DNA from: Perlucidibaca aquatica | Lineage (GTDB): Bacteria; Pseudomonadota; Gammaproteobacteria; Pseudomonadales; Moraxellaceae | Direction: 5' to 3' | Assembly (NCBI RefSeq): GCF_001676655.1 | Contig: NZ_LZDB01000002.1 | Coordinates: 1,240,001 to 1,304,000, forward strand | DNA: 64,000 nt | Part shown: positions 49,606 through 58,520 of the stretch, one piece after another | How positions within the stretch are numbered: position 1 is the first letter of the stretch | How the letters are laid out: each line of letters opens with the position of its first letter | Notes under the pieces: generated by a model | Told to the model about the DNA's origin: nothing | What the model saw: the letters and a program-made list of their open reading frames with translations, nothing else | Database searches by the model: none | Translations under genes and position numbers: made by a program

Positions 49606-50388
49606 ATGAGCTTATCGTTGTTTGATTTGACTGGCCAAACGGCTTTAATTACCGGCGGCTCTCGTGGGCTCGGTCTGCAAATGGCTCAGGCACTTGGCTC
49701 GGCGGGCGCGCGCATTATGCTCAGCTCGCGTAAAGCCGCAGACCTAGCCCAGGCCACCGAGCAGCTCCGCGCTTCCGGCATTGATGCCGACTGGATAGCG
49801 GCCGATGCGGGCGACCCCGACAGCATCGCTCAACTGGTGGCCGAGTCATTGCGACGACTGGGGCATATCGACATCTTGATCAATAACGCCGGAGCAAGCT
49901 GGGGTGCAGCCGCCAGCGAGCACCCGCTATCCGCGTGGGATAAAGTCATGGATCTGAATGTGCGTGGCTACTTCCTGCTGGCACAAGCTGTCGCGCGAGA
50001 CAGCATGATTCCCCGCCGCCAGGGTCGCATCATCAATGTAGCGTCTATTGCGGGTCTCGGCGGAAACCCGCCGTGGATGGAAACCATTGCCTACAACACC
50101 AGCAAGGGCGCTGTGGTGAATTTCACCCGCGCGCTCGCCTGCGAGTGGGGACAGTTTGGTATTAACGTGAATGCCCTTGCCCCCGGATTCTTCCCGAGCA
50201 AAATGTCCCAAGGACTCATCGAACGCGTTGGCAGTGATGCCATGGCAAAGCAGGCTCCCCTCCAGCGCTTGGGCGATGAGCAGGACTTAATGGGCGCTAC
50301 CTTGCTATTTGCCAGTGCCGCCGGCAAACACATTACCGGCCAAATTCTGGCGGTAGATGGCGGCTTAAGTGCCGTCGTGGGGGCTTAG
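49606..50388 (+). CDS. SDR family oxidoreductase
   Basis: Classical NAD(P)-dependent short-chain dehydrogenase of 260 residues. The cofactor motif is TGGSRGLGLQMA near residue 17. NNAG is present at about 92-95. The catalytic Ser lies in NVASIAG and the Tyr-Lys pair in YNTSKGA. The closest functional type is gluconate 5-dehydrogenase or 3-oxoacyl-ACP reductase-like enzymes, but the substrate is not readable. Its last 24 bases overlap the 3' end of the convergent CDGSH-hydrolase gene. Confidence 0.88.
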   Translation: MSLSLFDLTGQTALITGGSRGLGLQMAQALGSAGARIMLSSRKAADLAQATEQLRASGIDADWIAADAGDPDSIAQLVAESLRRLGHIDILINNAGASWGAAASEHPLSAWDKVMDLNVRGYFLLAQAVARDSMIPRRQGRIINVASIAGLGGNPPWMETIAYNTSKGAVVNFTRALACEWGQFGINVNALAPGFFPSKMSQGLIERVGSDAMAKQAPLQRLGDEQDLMGATLLFASAAGKHITGQILAVDGGLSAVVGA

Positions 50389-51390
50389 CCCCCTGAGCGC
50401 AGTCAATAGCGGTGTCAGTACCCGTTCCCTCACCACCGGGTGTTGACGCTCGACCGGATAGCAACGCACCAAGGCCAAGTGATCCACGCCCTCGACCTTT
50501 GCTAAAGCGATATTTTCTACTTGAGTTGCCACGCTGCTAGGCAAGGCATTCCCCCGTGATGTTGGGTCGGTCCCTAAGCGGTCTGCGTGGGAATAAATAT
50601 TGAGCAGTGTGTGAATATTGCGGGGGATTCGACGCACCGGAAACGCCCACTGCGCCGGATGCAAGCGCCCCAACCCACCTGCGGCAATGCTCACCAACAC
50701 ATCCACATTCAAACCACGAGTCGCCAGCACCTTAGCCACTTTAATGACCTGAAAACCACCTTGGCTATAACCCACCAACGCGATCTGACGGCCCTGCGCT
50801 TTGGCGACTTGCAGGAAATCGGCAACCACCCGAGGTGACGTGTTATTGCTAAATAGGCTAGCGTCTTCAAAGCCGGCCTCTCTCAACCAACTTAAGAGAT
50901 GCCTAGCCATGTGCTGGCCTGCCAAAAGGCCATGAATCAACACGACTCTGGGTGCCCGGGTGTGCGCCGCGGCATCAGACATCCACACGATTTCCTGCTC
51001 CATTCTTGGCAATTCAGACTCCTGTATTTTGCGCTGATAGAGTTCATTTAAACGATTATGCGCAGCATCACAGTATGGCGGCTGGCGTGTGAACTTACAG
51101 GTACAGACCCAGTCCAGTTGCGTGCGTTTAGGGGTGAAAATGAGCGGCTTCCAAGACGTGCCCGCGTGGCTGCCATCACAAAAGGGCTGGCGTTGAGATA
51201 GTCCGCAACTACACCATGCGTACTGCTGACCGACTTGTAGCGAGACCAACGCAGGTTCAATACAGGCGACCACGGGCATTACAGGCAATTGGGATGAATC
51301 CTGCACATGCTCTGGGACATAGTGCTGTACAGCGGAAAGGACTCGCGAGGCATGACGATGTTTTTTTATTCCCAACACACTGTTCGTCAT
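50365..51390 (-). CDS. Fusion of two CDGSH iron-sulfur motifs with an alpha/beta hydrolase
   Basis: A 341-residue protein joining two domains that I would expect on separate polypeptides. Two CDGSH-type 2Fe-2S motifs come first: C60-x-C62...C71-D-G-S-H75, a perfect match to the consensus, and C96-x-C98...C107-D-A-A-H111, with Ala for Gly. From about residue 145 an alpha/beta hydrolase follows: oxyanion region HGLLAG (about 153-158), nucleophile S209 in GYSQGG, Asp at 270 or 275, and His304 in VDHLAL. No signal peptide or membrane helix is seen. ATG 51390 has GGAG six bases upstream. The PGAP1/lipase-like fold suggests an esterase or thioesterase with redox control, but that is inference. Confidence 0.85.
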   Translation of the reverse strand: MTNSVLGIKKHRHASRVLSAVQHYVPEHVQDSSQLPVMPVVACIEPALVSLQVGQQYAWCSCGLSQRQPFCDGSHAGTSWKPLIFTPKRTQLDWVCTCKFTRQPPYCDAAHNRLNELYQRKIQESELPRMEQEIVWMSDAAAHTRAPRVVLIHGLLAGQHMARHLLSWLREAGFEDASLFSNNTSPRVVADFLQVAKAQGRQIALVGYSQGGFQVIKVAKVLATRGLNVDVLVSIAAGGLGRLHPAQWAFPVRRIPRNIHTLLNIYSHADRLGTDPTSRGNALPSSVATQVENIALAKVEGVDHLALVRCYPVERQHPVVRERVLTPLLTALRGLSPHDGT

Positions 51391-51411
51391 GCGCACTCCA
51401 CCCAGAAAGAC

Positions 51412-51443
51412 AAAAGGGCTAACCGTTGCCGGTTAACCCTTTG
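51412..51443 (-). terminator. Rho-independent terminator after tRNA-Arg
   Basis: On the minus strand, AAAGGGTTAACCG and CGGTTAGCCCTTT pair around a GCAA loop and run into TTTT, eight bases past the tRNA CCA end. It lies just upstream of the CDGSH-hydrolase start. Confidence 0.85.
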
Positions 51444-51450
51444 TTTTATA

Positions 51451-51527
51451 TGGTGCGCCCAGAGAGATTCGAACTCCCGACCCCCAAGTTCGTAGCCTGG
51501 TGCTCTATCCAGCTGAGCTATGGGCGC
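51451..51527 (-). tRNA. argT-ACG: tRNA-Arg (anticodon ACG)
   Basis: A 77-base tRNA with CCA encoded. The acceptor stem pairs GCGCCCA with TGGGCGC. The anticodon arm CCAGG-CTACGAA-CTTGG gives ACG, which is edited to ICG in bacteria, and the T arm contains GTTCGAATC. It follows tRNA-Ser on the same strand, the same order as serV-argV downstream of csrA in E. coli. Confidence 0.97.
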
Positions 51528-51543
51528 ATTGCTGAGGCCGCGT

Positions 51544-51572
51544 ATTCTATGGATCGGCCTCGGTATCGTCAA
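51544..51572 (-). promoter_or_regulatory. Sigma-70 promoter of tRNA-Arg
   Basis: On the minus strand, TTGACG (51567-51572) and TAGAAT (51544-51549) are 17 bases apart, with a GC-rich discriminator (ACGCGGCC) typical of stringently controlled genes. A 7-base inverted repeat, GAGGCCG/CGGCCTC (51534-51540 and 51555-51561), flanks the -10. So tRNA-Arg can be transcribed independently of tRNA-Ser. Confidence 0.75.
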
Positions 51573-51619
51573 GCTGATGTTGCTTGAAATTCAAACACTC
51601 AGAACAACTTACGCGATGA

Positions 51620-51710
51620 TGGCGGAGAGTAAGGGATTCGAACCCTTGAGGAGCTTTTGGCCCCTACTCCCTTAGCAGGGGAGCACCTTCGGCCTCTCGG
51701 TCAACTCTCC
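51620..51710 (-). tRNA. serT-GCU: tRNA-Ser (anticodon GCU)
   Basis: A 91-base class II tRNA with CCA encoded and a long variable arm (TAGGGGCCAAAAGCTCCTC). The acceptor stem pairs GGAGAGT with ACTCTCC, and the anticodon loop is CTGCTAA, giving GCU. A -10-like TATGAT lies upstream on the minus strand. It sits between the chalcone-isomerase-like gene and tRNA-Arg. Confidence 0.97.
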
Positions 51711-51777
51711 ATCAAGGCGGCGATCATACAGACGCAAACGCGACTTGAAAAGGCTGTGACGCTGTAATTTCCACCAC

Positions 51778-52305
51778 TTAACGCTTTTGACCATGCTGTG
51801 ACAGCAATTGTTTACGCATTTCAGGTTCAGACGATTTGGTACCCAACCAAATATTGAAGAACTGCTGGGTGAACTCCGCATCCTTGACTTGACCAATACG
51901 CTCCAGACCCCGATAGAAAACAGCTTCTCCCGCACTCGTTCTAACCGCAGTCAATTCGCTACCGGCTTGTACATCAGGAAATATCGAGGCCATCTGGCGC
52001 TGCCAAAGCGATAAGTTTTTCTCATTGATGTAGCCCTGTTTGCGCATTTCCTCCACGCTACGCTGAGCAATCTTGTTGCCCTCAAGGGCCCGTAAATAGC
52101 GCAAGCTCAGCACAAAGGGCTTATCCGGATGATACTGGCCCTTAGGTGCATACAGTGTGGCGTCGTAGACTTTGAACAACAGCACCGTTAAGCGCGCCTT
52201 TCCGACGACTTCTGGTTGCTCTAGCACCTGTTGAGCCAGCGTCATATTGGCTTGCGCACCACCCGTGAACATCAGTAATACCAAGACTTTTAACCACTGA
52301 GACAT
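51778..52305 (-). CDS. Chalcone isomerase-like periplasmic protein
   Basis: A 175-residue exported protein with a signal peptide (MSQWLKVLVLLMFTGGAQA). The following domain resembles the bacterial chalcone-isomerase-like family, with KVYDATLYAPKG, LRYLRALEGNKIAQRSVEEM (given in part) and FFNIWLG near the C terminus. Most members are not chalcone isomerases but periplasmic proteins of unknown role. ATG 52305 has AAGGGTGG upstream and starts the signal peptide cleanly. It is separated from csrA by a terminator. Confidence 0.8.
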   Translation of the reverse strand: MSQWLKVLVLLMFTGGAQANMTLAQQVLEQPEVVGKARLTVLLFKVYDATLYAPKGQYHPDKPFVLSLRYLRALEGNKIAQRSVEEMRKQGYINEKNLSLWQRQMASIFPDVQAGSELTAVRTSAGEAVFYRGLERIGQVKDAEFTQQFFNIWLGTKSSEPEMRKQLLSQHGQKR

Positions 52306-52373
52306 CGCACCACCCTTTTGCTTATGTTCGGAAGCCCTTAATAAACATATAACGGAGATGGACACCATTAAAC

Positions 52374-52401
52374 AAAAAAGCCTCTACAAGAGAGGCTTTT
52401 T
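52374..52401 (-). terminator. Rho-independent terminator after csrA
   Basis: On the minus strand AAAAAGCCTCT and AGAGGCTTTTTT pair around TGTA-like loop bases and end in a six-T run, 14 bases after the csrA stop. Confidence 0.88.
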
Positions 52402-52415
52402 CAGTCACTAAGTAC

Positions 52416-52628
52416 TTAGTAGTTACCCACGTCGTCCTCGAGGCTACTGGCTTCGCCAGGATTTTTTTCCTGCTGTATGCGCTGATAAATCTCTTCACGG
52501 TGCACAGCCACATCCTTCGGCGCGTTCACACCAATACGAACTTGGTTGCCTTTAACGCCCAAGACGGTAACCGTTACTTCATCGCCAACCATCAAGGTTT
52601 CGCCAACACGGCGGGTCAAAATCAACAT
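52416..52628 (-). CDS. csrA: Carbon storage regulator CsrA
   Basis: RNA-binding dimer that blocks translation by binding GGA motifs near ribosome-binding sites. The 70 residues start [16 protein letters not shown]. The RNA-binding residues of the family are present, with the early Leu4/Arg7 pair and Arg in VAVHREEIY. The C-terminal tail is acidic. ATG 52628 has TTGGAG upstream, and that sequence is itself a CsrA-type site. It follows lysC in the conserved alaS-lysC-csrA order. Confidence 0.96.
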   Translation of the reverse strand: MLILTRRVGETLMVGDEVTVTVLGVKGNQVRIGVNAPKDVAVHREEIYQRIQQEKNPGEASSLEDDVGNY

Positions 52629-52734
52629 GTCAAACTCCAAGATAAACGGACTGAACAAGTCCAAAAATGTTTGGGCTGGGCGCGGAGTCCGCCTCCAAAA
52701 GCCCTAACGATAGCCTTAGCTATCGCGGTGGCTT
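52629..52734 (-). promoter_or_regulatory. csrA leader rich in GGA motifs
   Basis: On the minus strand the leader carries GGA at TTGGAGG, GCGGACT and TTGGACT before the Shine-Dalgarno TTGGAG; more lie upstream in GCGGGATG and AAGGAGCG. CsrA binds such motifs, so the leader is a candidate for autogenous control, as known for E. coli csrA. Confidence 0.5.
52697..52734 (-). terminator. Hairpin after lysC, probable terminator
   Basis: On the minus strand a perfect CGATAGC/GCTATCG stem with a four-base loop sits inside an outer AAGCC/GGCTT stem and ends in TTTT. It lies about 50 bases past lysC and upstream of csrA, so it may end or attenuate lysC transcription. Confidence 0.6.
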
Positions 52735-52783
52735 GGGACGCTCCTTCGCCCATGACACATCCCGCCAACCCATTGCAGCGGCT

Positions 52784-54010
52784 TTAGGCCGCTGGCGCAT
52801 CCAAATCAAACGCGGTGTGCAGTGCACGCACAGCCAGCTCTAAATACTTCTCTTCAACCACCACAGAAATTTTGATTTCCGAGGTCGAAATCATCTGAAT
52901 GTTAATGTTTTCCTTTGCCAAGGTGGCAAACATTTTGCTCGCAACACCGGCATGAGAGCGCATACCCACACCCACGAGCGAAACCTTACAAATTTTGTCG
53001 TCGGCAATGAGTTCGCGAGCGCCAATATCGTTAGCGACCGACTCGAGCACAGCCACGGCTTTCTTCATGTCACCACGAGCCACGGTAAATGTGAAGTCCG
53101 TTGTACCATCGGCAGACACATTCTGTACGATCATATCGATTTCGATATTGGCATCGCCAACTGGACTCAAGATGCGCGACGCAATGCCGGGGGTATCTGG
53201 CACGCCACGCACCGTCAGCTTGGCTTCGTCACGGTTAAACGCAATCCCGGAGATGACCGGCTTTTCCATATCGTCCTCTGCATCAACAGTAATCAAAGTA
53301 CCGCCGCCCTCACCAAAGCTGGAGAGTACGCGCAACGGTACATGGTATTTGCCGGCAAATTCGACCGAGCGAATCTGCAGCACTTTCGAGCCTAACGAGG
53401 CCATTTCGAGCATTTCTTCGAAGGTAATGGTCTCGAGACGGCGGGCTTGCGGCACAACACGTGGATCCGTGGTGTAAACACCATCCACGTCCGTATAGAT
53501 CTGGCACTCATCTGCCTTTAACGCAGCAGCCAGAGCCACACCAGTTGTATCTGAACCGCCACGCCCCAAGGTAGTGATATTGCCTTCAGGATCAACGCCC
53601 TGGAAGCCCGCCACGATGACCACGCGACGCGCATCTAAATCAGCACGCATGCGAGCATCGTCAATCGCCTCAATACGCGCTTTATTAAACGAGCTATCGG
53701 TTTTGATCGCGACTTGCGCACCCGTGTAGGAACGCGCCGGCACACCGCGCTTCATCAGTGCCATCGCCAACAAGGCAATGGTGACTTGCTCACCGGTGGA
53801 AACCATCATGTCCAGTTCGCGGGGCTCTGGCTCTGGCGAAATCGCCTTCGCTAGACCGATCAAACGATTGGTCTCGCCGCTCATCGCCGACAGCACCACG
53901 ACGAGGTCATGGCCTTCGTCGTACCAGCGCTTCACACGCTCGGCCACAGCCTCGATACGATCTGTCGTGCCTACTGACGTACCACCGTATTTTTGAACAA
54001 TTAGTGCCAT
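52784..54010 (-). CDS. lysC: Aspartate kinase
   Basis: Phosphorylates aspartate, the first step to lysine, threonine, methionine and diaminopimelate. The 408 residues begin with VQKYGGTSVG, contain the kinase signatures SAMSGETNRLIGLA, GRGGSDTTGVALA and TDVDGVYTTDPR, and end with two ACT domains (about 265-400) for feedback inhibition. The single-enzyme, monofunctional layout is that of the Pseudomonas type. It lies between alaS and csrA on the same strand. Confidence 0.96.
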   Translation of the reverse strand: MALIVQKYGGTSVGTTDRIEAVAERVKRWYDEGHDLVVVLSAMSGETNRLIGLAKAISPEPEPRELDMMVSTGEQVTIALLAMALMKRGVPARSYTGAQVAIKTDSSFNKARIEAIDDARMRADLDARRVVIVAGFQGVDPEGNITTLGRGGSDTTGVALAAALKADECQIYTDVDGVYTTDPRVVPQARRLETITFEEMLEMASLGSKVLQIRSVEFAGKYHVPLRVLSSFGEGGGTLITVDAEDDMEKPVISGIAFNRDEAKLTVRGVPDTPGIASRILSPVGDANIEIDMIVQNVSADGTTDFTFTVARGDMKKAVAVLESVANDIGARELIADDKICKVSLVGVGMRSHAGVASKMFATLAKENINIQMISTSEIKISVVVEEKYLELAVRALHTAFDLDAPAA

Positions 54011-54032
54011 TTCTTTAATCCGTAACTCAATG

Positions 54033-54048
54033 ACCTTTCACAAGGTCG
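54033..54048 (-). other. Small hairpin between alaS and lysC
   Basis: GACCTT and AAGGTC form a 6-base stem around TCAC in the 59-base gap between alaS and lysC. There is no T-run, so it is not a clear terminator. Confidence 0.35.
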
Positions 54049-54069
54049 CTTAAACCATGACGAAGGCGC

Positions 54070-56703
54070 TTAGTTCACGCGCTCATTCACAAACTGTTTC
54101 ACCGAAGCCAAGGCCGCAGGCAGCGCACCCACATCCGAACCGCCCGCCATGGCCATATCTGGACGACCACCGCCTTTACCGCCGACCTGAGCCGCCAAGT
54201 AGCTCACCAACTCACCAGCTTTCACGCGAGACATTACGTCGGCACTCACGCCAGCGGCGAGGCTCACCTTGCCATCCTGCACCGTCGCCAACACCACAAC
54301 CGACTGACCGAGCTTATTGCGTAACTGATCGACCGTATCGCGCAAGGATTTCGCATCGGCACCGTCAAGTACAGAGGCCAATACCTGAACTTGACCCACT
54401 AATTCCGCTTGATTCACTAAATCATTACCGGCAGAAGCCGCCACTTTCGATTTCAGTTTATCCAGCTCTTTCTCTAACTCACGCTGACGTTCGAGTAACT
54501 GTCGCACTTTTCCGGCGACAGAATCACGATTGCCCTTAACGGCATCGGCCAGTTCCAGCAGCGTTTGCTCACCGGCATTCAACCAGGCCAACGCGCCTTC
54601 GCCAGTTCGAGCCTCAATACGACGCACCCCTGCAGCTACACCCGCCTCAGAAGTAATTCTCAACAGGCCGATATCGCCTGTACGTGCCACATGAGTACCG
54701 CCGCACAATTCCACAGAGAAGCCCGCCTCGCCCATGGTCAGGACGCGAACGACATCGCCATATTTTTCGCCGAAAAGCGCCATGGCACCTTTTGCACGGG
54801 CAGTATCAATATCCGTCACATCAGTTTCTACGGCGGTATTGGCCAAAATTTGACCATTCACACGCGCTTCAATTTGGCGCAACGTTGCTAATGGAATGGC
54901 TTCTGGATGCGAGAAGTCAAAACGCAGATAGTCCGCACAAACCAATGAGCCCTTTTGCGTGACATGCGTGCCTAATGTTTCGCGCAATGCCGCATGCAGT
55001 AAATGAGTGGCGGAGTGATTACGCGCCGTGGCCACGCGCAAATCCGCGCGCACGTCTGCCGCTAAAGTGTCGCCAACCGTCAACACACCTGCGGTAATCA
55101 TGGCCTGATGCAAATGATGTGCGCCGGCTTTTGTGGTGTCCTGCACTTCGGCCACTACTGATGCATTACGCAAATAACCCACATCGCCCGCCTGACCACC
55201 AGACTCTGCATAGAAAGGGGTTTTATCTAGGATGATCGCGACCTGATCGCCGACATTAGCTGATGTTACTGATTCACCGCCGACATATAGCGCACGCACC
55301 TGCAAAGCATCGGCTTGCGTAGTGGCATAACCCAAGAACGTGGTTTCGCCATCCAGCTTAATGAGTGTGTTGTAGTCCATATCAAAGCGCGAGCTAGCAC
55401 GAGCGCGCTCACGCTGCGCCGTCATAGCCGCCTCAAAACCGGCAAGATCCAGCGTGAGATCGCGCTCACGGGCAATATCACCGGTGAGATCGACGGGGAA
55501 ACCATACGTATCGTAAAGGCGGAATACGGTCTCACCTGGAATCACGCTGCCTTTAAGACCGGCAAGATCTTGATCCAGGATGCGCAAACCTTGCTCCAGC
55601 GTGCGAGCAAACTGCTCTTCTTCTTGCTGAAGCACACGAATAATGGTGGCCTGCTGAGCTTGTAACTCCGGATACGCGCCGCCCATCTCCATGACTAACG
55701 CCGGCACGACACGATGGAAGAAGGTGCCGGTAGCGCCTAACTTGTTACCGTGACGGCAGGCACGACGAATAATGCGGCGCAGGACATAGCCACGGCCTTC
55801 GTTCGACGGCACCACGCCATCTGCAATCAGGAATGAACACGAACGAATGTGATCCGCAACAACCTTGAGCGATGCCTGATTATCGTTGGCACAGCCAATG
55901 GCCTCAGCGGCCGCCTTCAACAAGGACTGAAACAGGTCGATCTCATAGTTCGCATGCACATGCTGCATAACGGCTGAAATACGCTCCAACCCCATGCCGG
56001 TATCCACACTGGGCGCGGGCAACGGATGCAGTACGCCATCCGCCGTGCGGTTGAACTGCATAAACACGTTGTTCCAGATTTCGATAAAACGGTCGCCGTC
56101 TTCATCGGGGGAACCGGGTGGGCCACCGGCAATGTCGGCACCGTGATCGTAGAAAATCTCTGTGCAAGGACCGCAAGGACCGGTATCGCCCATCGCCCAG
56201 AAATTGTCAGAAGCGTAAGGCGCACCCTTGTTGTCGCCTATACGGATGATGCGCTCAGCCGGTACGCCAATGTCGTTTTGCCAAAGCGCATAAGCCTCGT
56301 CATCACTGGCATAGACCGTCACGGTGAGCTTATCTTTTGGAATATTGAGCCATTGCGGAGAAGTCAAAAACTCCCACGCATAATGAATGGCATCACGCTT
56401 AAAGTAGTCACCAAAGCTGAAATTACCGAGCATTTCAAAGAAGGTGTGATGACGCGCGGTGTAACCGACATTTTCCAAGTCGTTGTGCTTGCCACCCGCA
56501 CGAACACACTTCTGAGACGACGTGGCACGGGTATAGGCCCGCTTGTCCAGGCCGAGGAAACAATCCTTGAATTGGTTCATGCCCGCGTTGGTAAACAGCA
56601 GCGTCGGGTCGTCATGCGGAACCAATGAGCTGGACGCTACTCGGGCATGCCCTTTTTGCTCAAAAAAACGAAGGAATGCTTCGCGGATTTCAGCGCTTTT
56701 CAT
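54070..56703 (-). CDS. alaS: Alanyl-tRNA synthetase
   Basis: Charges tRNA-Ala and edits mischarged Ser/Gly. The 877 residues carry the class II catalytic domain ([44 protein letters not shown]), the editing-domain zinc motifs [11 protein letters not shown] and [13 protein letters not shown], and a C-terminal DHHA1 domain ending near [15 protein letters not shown] 56703 has GGAG upstream and starts the family N terminus ([11 protein letters not shown]); 16 extra upstream codons are not homologous. Confidence 0.97.
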   Translation of the reverse strand: MKSAEIREAFLRFFEQKGHARVASSSLVPHDDPTLLFTNAGMNQFKDCFLGLDKRAYTRATSSQKCVRAGGKHNDLENVGYTARHHTFFEMLGNFSFGDYFKRDAIHYAWEFLTSPQWLNIPKDKLTVTVYASDDEAYALWQNDIGVPAERIIRIGDNKGAPYASDNFWAMGDTGPCGPCTEIFYDHGADIAGGPPGSPDEDGDRFIEIWNNVFMQFNRTADGVLHPLPAPSVDTGMGLERISAVMQHVHANYEIDLFQSLLKAAAEAIGCANDNQASLKVVADHIRSCSFLIADGVVPSNEGRGYVLRRIIRRACRHGNKLGATGTFFHRVVPALVMEMGGAYPELQAQQATIIRVLQQEEEQFARTLEQGLRILDQDLAGLKGSVIPGETVFRLYDTYGFPVDLTGDIARERDLTLDLAGFEAAMTAQRERARASSRFDMDYNTLIKLDGETTFLGYATTQADALQVRALYVGGESVTSANVGDQVAIILDKTPFYAESGGQAGDVGYLRNASVVAEVQDTTKAGAHHLHQAMITAGVLTVGDTLAADVRADLRVATARNHSATHLLHAALRETLGTHVTQKGSLVCADYLRFDFSHPEAIPLATLRQIEARVNGQILANTAVETDVTDIDTARAKGAMALFGEKYGDVVRVLTMGEAGFSVELCGGTHVARTGDIGLLRITSEAGVAAGVRRIEARTGEGALAWLNAGEQTLLELADAVKGNRDSVAGKVRQLLERQRELEKELDKLKSKVAASAGNDLVNQAELVGQVQVLASVLDGADAKSLRDTVDQLRNKLGQSVVVLATVQDGKVSLAAGVSADVMSRVKAGELVSYLAAQVGGKGGGRPDMAMAGGSDVGALPAALASVKQFVNERVN

Positions 56704-56780
56704 GTACCGCTCCGAACCAATCAACCTGACGACCACCGAATTGCTATGCACATGCAGCCACAGCAGGCAAAAGACCGGCG

Positions 56781-56786
56781 ATTATA
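56781..56786 (-). promoter_or_regulatory. -10 element of an alaS promoter
   Basis: A perfect TATAAT on the minus strand, 78 bases upstream of the alaS start in the gap after recX. No good -35 sequence lies at the expected distance. Confidence 0.45.
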
Positions 56787-56826
56787 ACGACAGAATTCTT
56801 GTGTTCGCAGCAAATCTGGATGAATT

Positions 56827-57414
56827 TCAGCAGTCTTCGTTTAGATCAACTAGCTGTCCTTCATCGGCATCGTTATCGATCCGTTGATTTGCGCTTAAAG
56901 CTAGCTTCATAGCGGTAAGTGCTTGCCCCATCGAAAAACCGCGATACTGCAAAAAACGTATGTATCGTGCCTTATCCTTCATGTCTTGGGATAATTCCGT
57001 GCCAAAACGTCGCAGCAATAGATCGAGTGCGCGCTGCTCCCAATCGATATCGGCAGTTTGCTCGATGAGTGCCGGATGCTCGGCATCTAAACCACGCTGT
57101 TGTAACACTTGTTTGATTGAGCGCTGACCACGCCCACGCAGCAATTGCGTCCTGACGAGAGACTCCGCGAAACGGTCATCGCTTTGCAGGGAGTACTCAA
57201 CCAATCGGCTTAGCGCATCCTCAATTTGTTCTTGCGATGCGCCAAACTGGCTAAGCTTTTGGATTAGCTCCGTACGACTGTGCTCTCGCCGCCCTTGCAG
57301 CGACAGCGCTTTGTTCCAGACCTGCTGGGCTGTGATAACGATGGGTTCATCGTTATCACTAGCACCAAAGCCTACCCGCTTAGAAGCCGGCTTCTTCGAA
57401 AACGCCCGGCTCAT
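56827..57414 (-). CDS. recX: Regulatory protein RecX
   Basis: Modulates RecA by capping or destabilising its filaments. The 195 residues show the family's helical repeats, with [55 protein letters not shown] (given in part) and [13 protein letters not shown]. The second of two close ATG codons (57414) is chosen because GGAGG lies exactly six bases upstream of it, whereas it abuts the first. The start lies inside recA, overlapping by 35 bases, so translation is coupled to recA. Confidence 0.93.
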   Translation of the reverse strand: MSRAFSKKPASKRVGFGASDNDEPIVITAQQVWNKALSLQGRREHSRTELIQKLSQFGASQEQIEDALSRLVEYSLQSDDRFAESLVRTQLLRGRGQRSIKQVLQQRGLDAEHPALIEQTADIDWEQRALDLLLRRFGTELSQDMKDKARYIRFLQYRGFSMGQALTAMKLALSANQRIDNDADEGQLVDLNEDC

Positions 57415-58429
57415 CTGCATCCTCCGGCACTGCCGTTACAGGCCCAATGAGCTGATCTCGAATTTGATCTTCGATCACCTTGGCAATACTGGGGTTTTCA
57501 ATCAGGTACTTACAGGCATTGGTCTTGCCCTGGCCGATTTTGTTGCCTTGGTAGGCGTACCAAGCACCGGACTTATCAATGAGGCCCAGTTTGACGCCCA
57601 GATCAACAATTTCGCCTTGGCGATTAATGCCTTGGCCGTAAAGAATTTGGAACTCAGCTTCTTTGAATGGAGGCGCCACCTTGTTCTTAACCACTTTTAC
57701 GCGGGTCTCAGAACCAATCACTTCCTCACCTTCTTTCACTGCACCAATGCGACGAATGTCCATACGAACCGAGGCATAGAACTTCAACGCGTTACCACCC
57801 GTCGTGGTTTCTGGGCTGCCGAACATGACACCGATTTTCATACGGATTTGGTTAATGAAAATGACCAAGCAATTCGAGCGCTTGATGTTGCCCGTGATTT
57901 TGCGGAGTGCCTGCGACATGAGTCGAGCCTGCAAACCCACGTGCATGTCGCCCATTTCGCCTTCAATTTCAGCACGCGGCGTTAGCGCGGCAACCGAGTC
58001 GATGACGATGATGTCGATGGAGTTTGAACGCACCAACATGTCTGCAATTTCTAGCGCTTGCTCGCCGGTATCGGGCTGGGACACGAATAAATCTTCGGTG
58101 TTAACGCCCAACTTAGCCGCGTACTGCGGGTCTAAGGCGTGTTCAGCATCAATAAAGGCAGCGGTACCGCCAGCGCGTTGGCAGGCTGCAATGACTTGCA
58201 ACGTCAGGGTCGTTTTGCCCGATGATTCCGGACCGTAAATTTCAACAATACGACCTTTCGGCAAACCCCCAATACCCAGCGCAATATCCAGACCTAAAGA
58301 CCCGGTGGAAATGGCGGGAATGGCGCCTGAAGCAGGCTGGTCACCCAGACGCATGACGGAACCTTTACCAAATTGCTTTTCAATTTGCGCCAGTGCCGCA
58401 TTCAGTGCTTTTTGCTTGTTATCGTTCAT
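57380..58429 (-). CDS. recA: Recombinase RecA
   Basis: ATP-dependent strand-exchange protein and SOS co-protease. The 349 residues have Walker [10 protein letters not shown], the family block [17 protein letters not shown], and a C-terminal acidic tail ([13 protein letters not shown]). GAGGAA lies seven bases upstream of ATG 58429, and a perfect LexA operator sits 72-91 bases upstream. recX and alaS follow in the conserved order. Confidence 0.98.
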   Translation of the reverse strand: MNDNKQKALNAALAQIEKQFGKGSVMRLGDQPASGAIPAISTGSLGLDIALGIGGLPKGRIVEIYGPESSGKTTLTLQVIAACQRAGGTAAFIDAEHALDPQYAAKLGVNTEDLFVSQPDTGEQALEIADMLVRSNSIDIIVIDSVAALTPRAEIEGEMGDMHVGLQARLMSQALRKITGNIKRSNCLVIFINQIRMKIGVMFGSPETTTGGNALKFYASVRMDIRRIGAVKEGEEVIGSETRVKVVKNKVAPPFKEAEFQILYGQGINRQGEIVDLGVKLGLIDKSGAWYAYQGNKIGQGKTNACKYLIENPSIAKVIEDQIRDQLIGPVTAVPEDADEPGVFEEAGF

Positions 58430-58500
58430 CGGCGTTTCCTCTTTAGTCTGGCGGGAAGCCATGCTTAATGTTTTCAGTCAGTGTGGGGCCTAACGGCCAT

Positions 58501-58520
58501 TACTGTTCTTTCGTACAGTA
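58501..58520 (-). promoter_or_regulatory. LexA (SOS) box of recA
   Basis: TACTGTTCTTTCGTACAGTA contains CTGT-N8-ACAG plus the flanking TA bases, a full gammaproteobacterial LexA consensus. It starts right after the pncC stop codon region and lies upstream of recA, placing recA-recX under SOS control. Confidence 0.93.

Noticed and set aside
51451-51710. tRNA-Arg/tRNA-Ser pair as an integration site
   Set aside because: No integrase gene and no direct repeat of the tRNA 3' end is visible in the flanks; the order matches the ancestral csrA-tRNA block.
52708-52725. CGATAGC hairpin as a REP or mobile repeat
   Set aside because: It occurs once in the window and is better explained as part of the lysC terminator.
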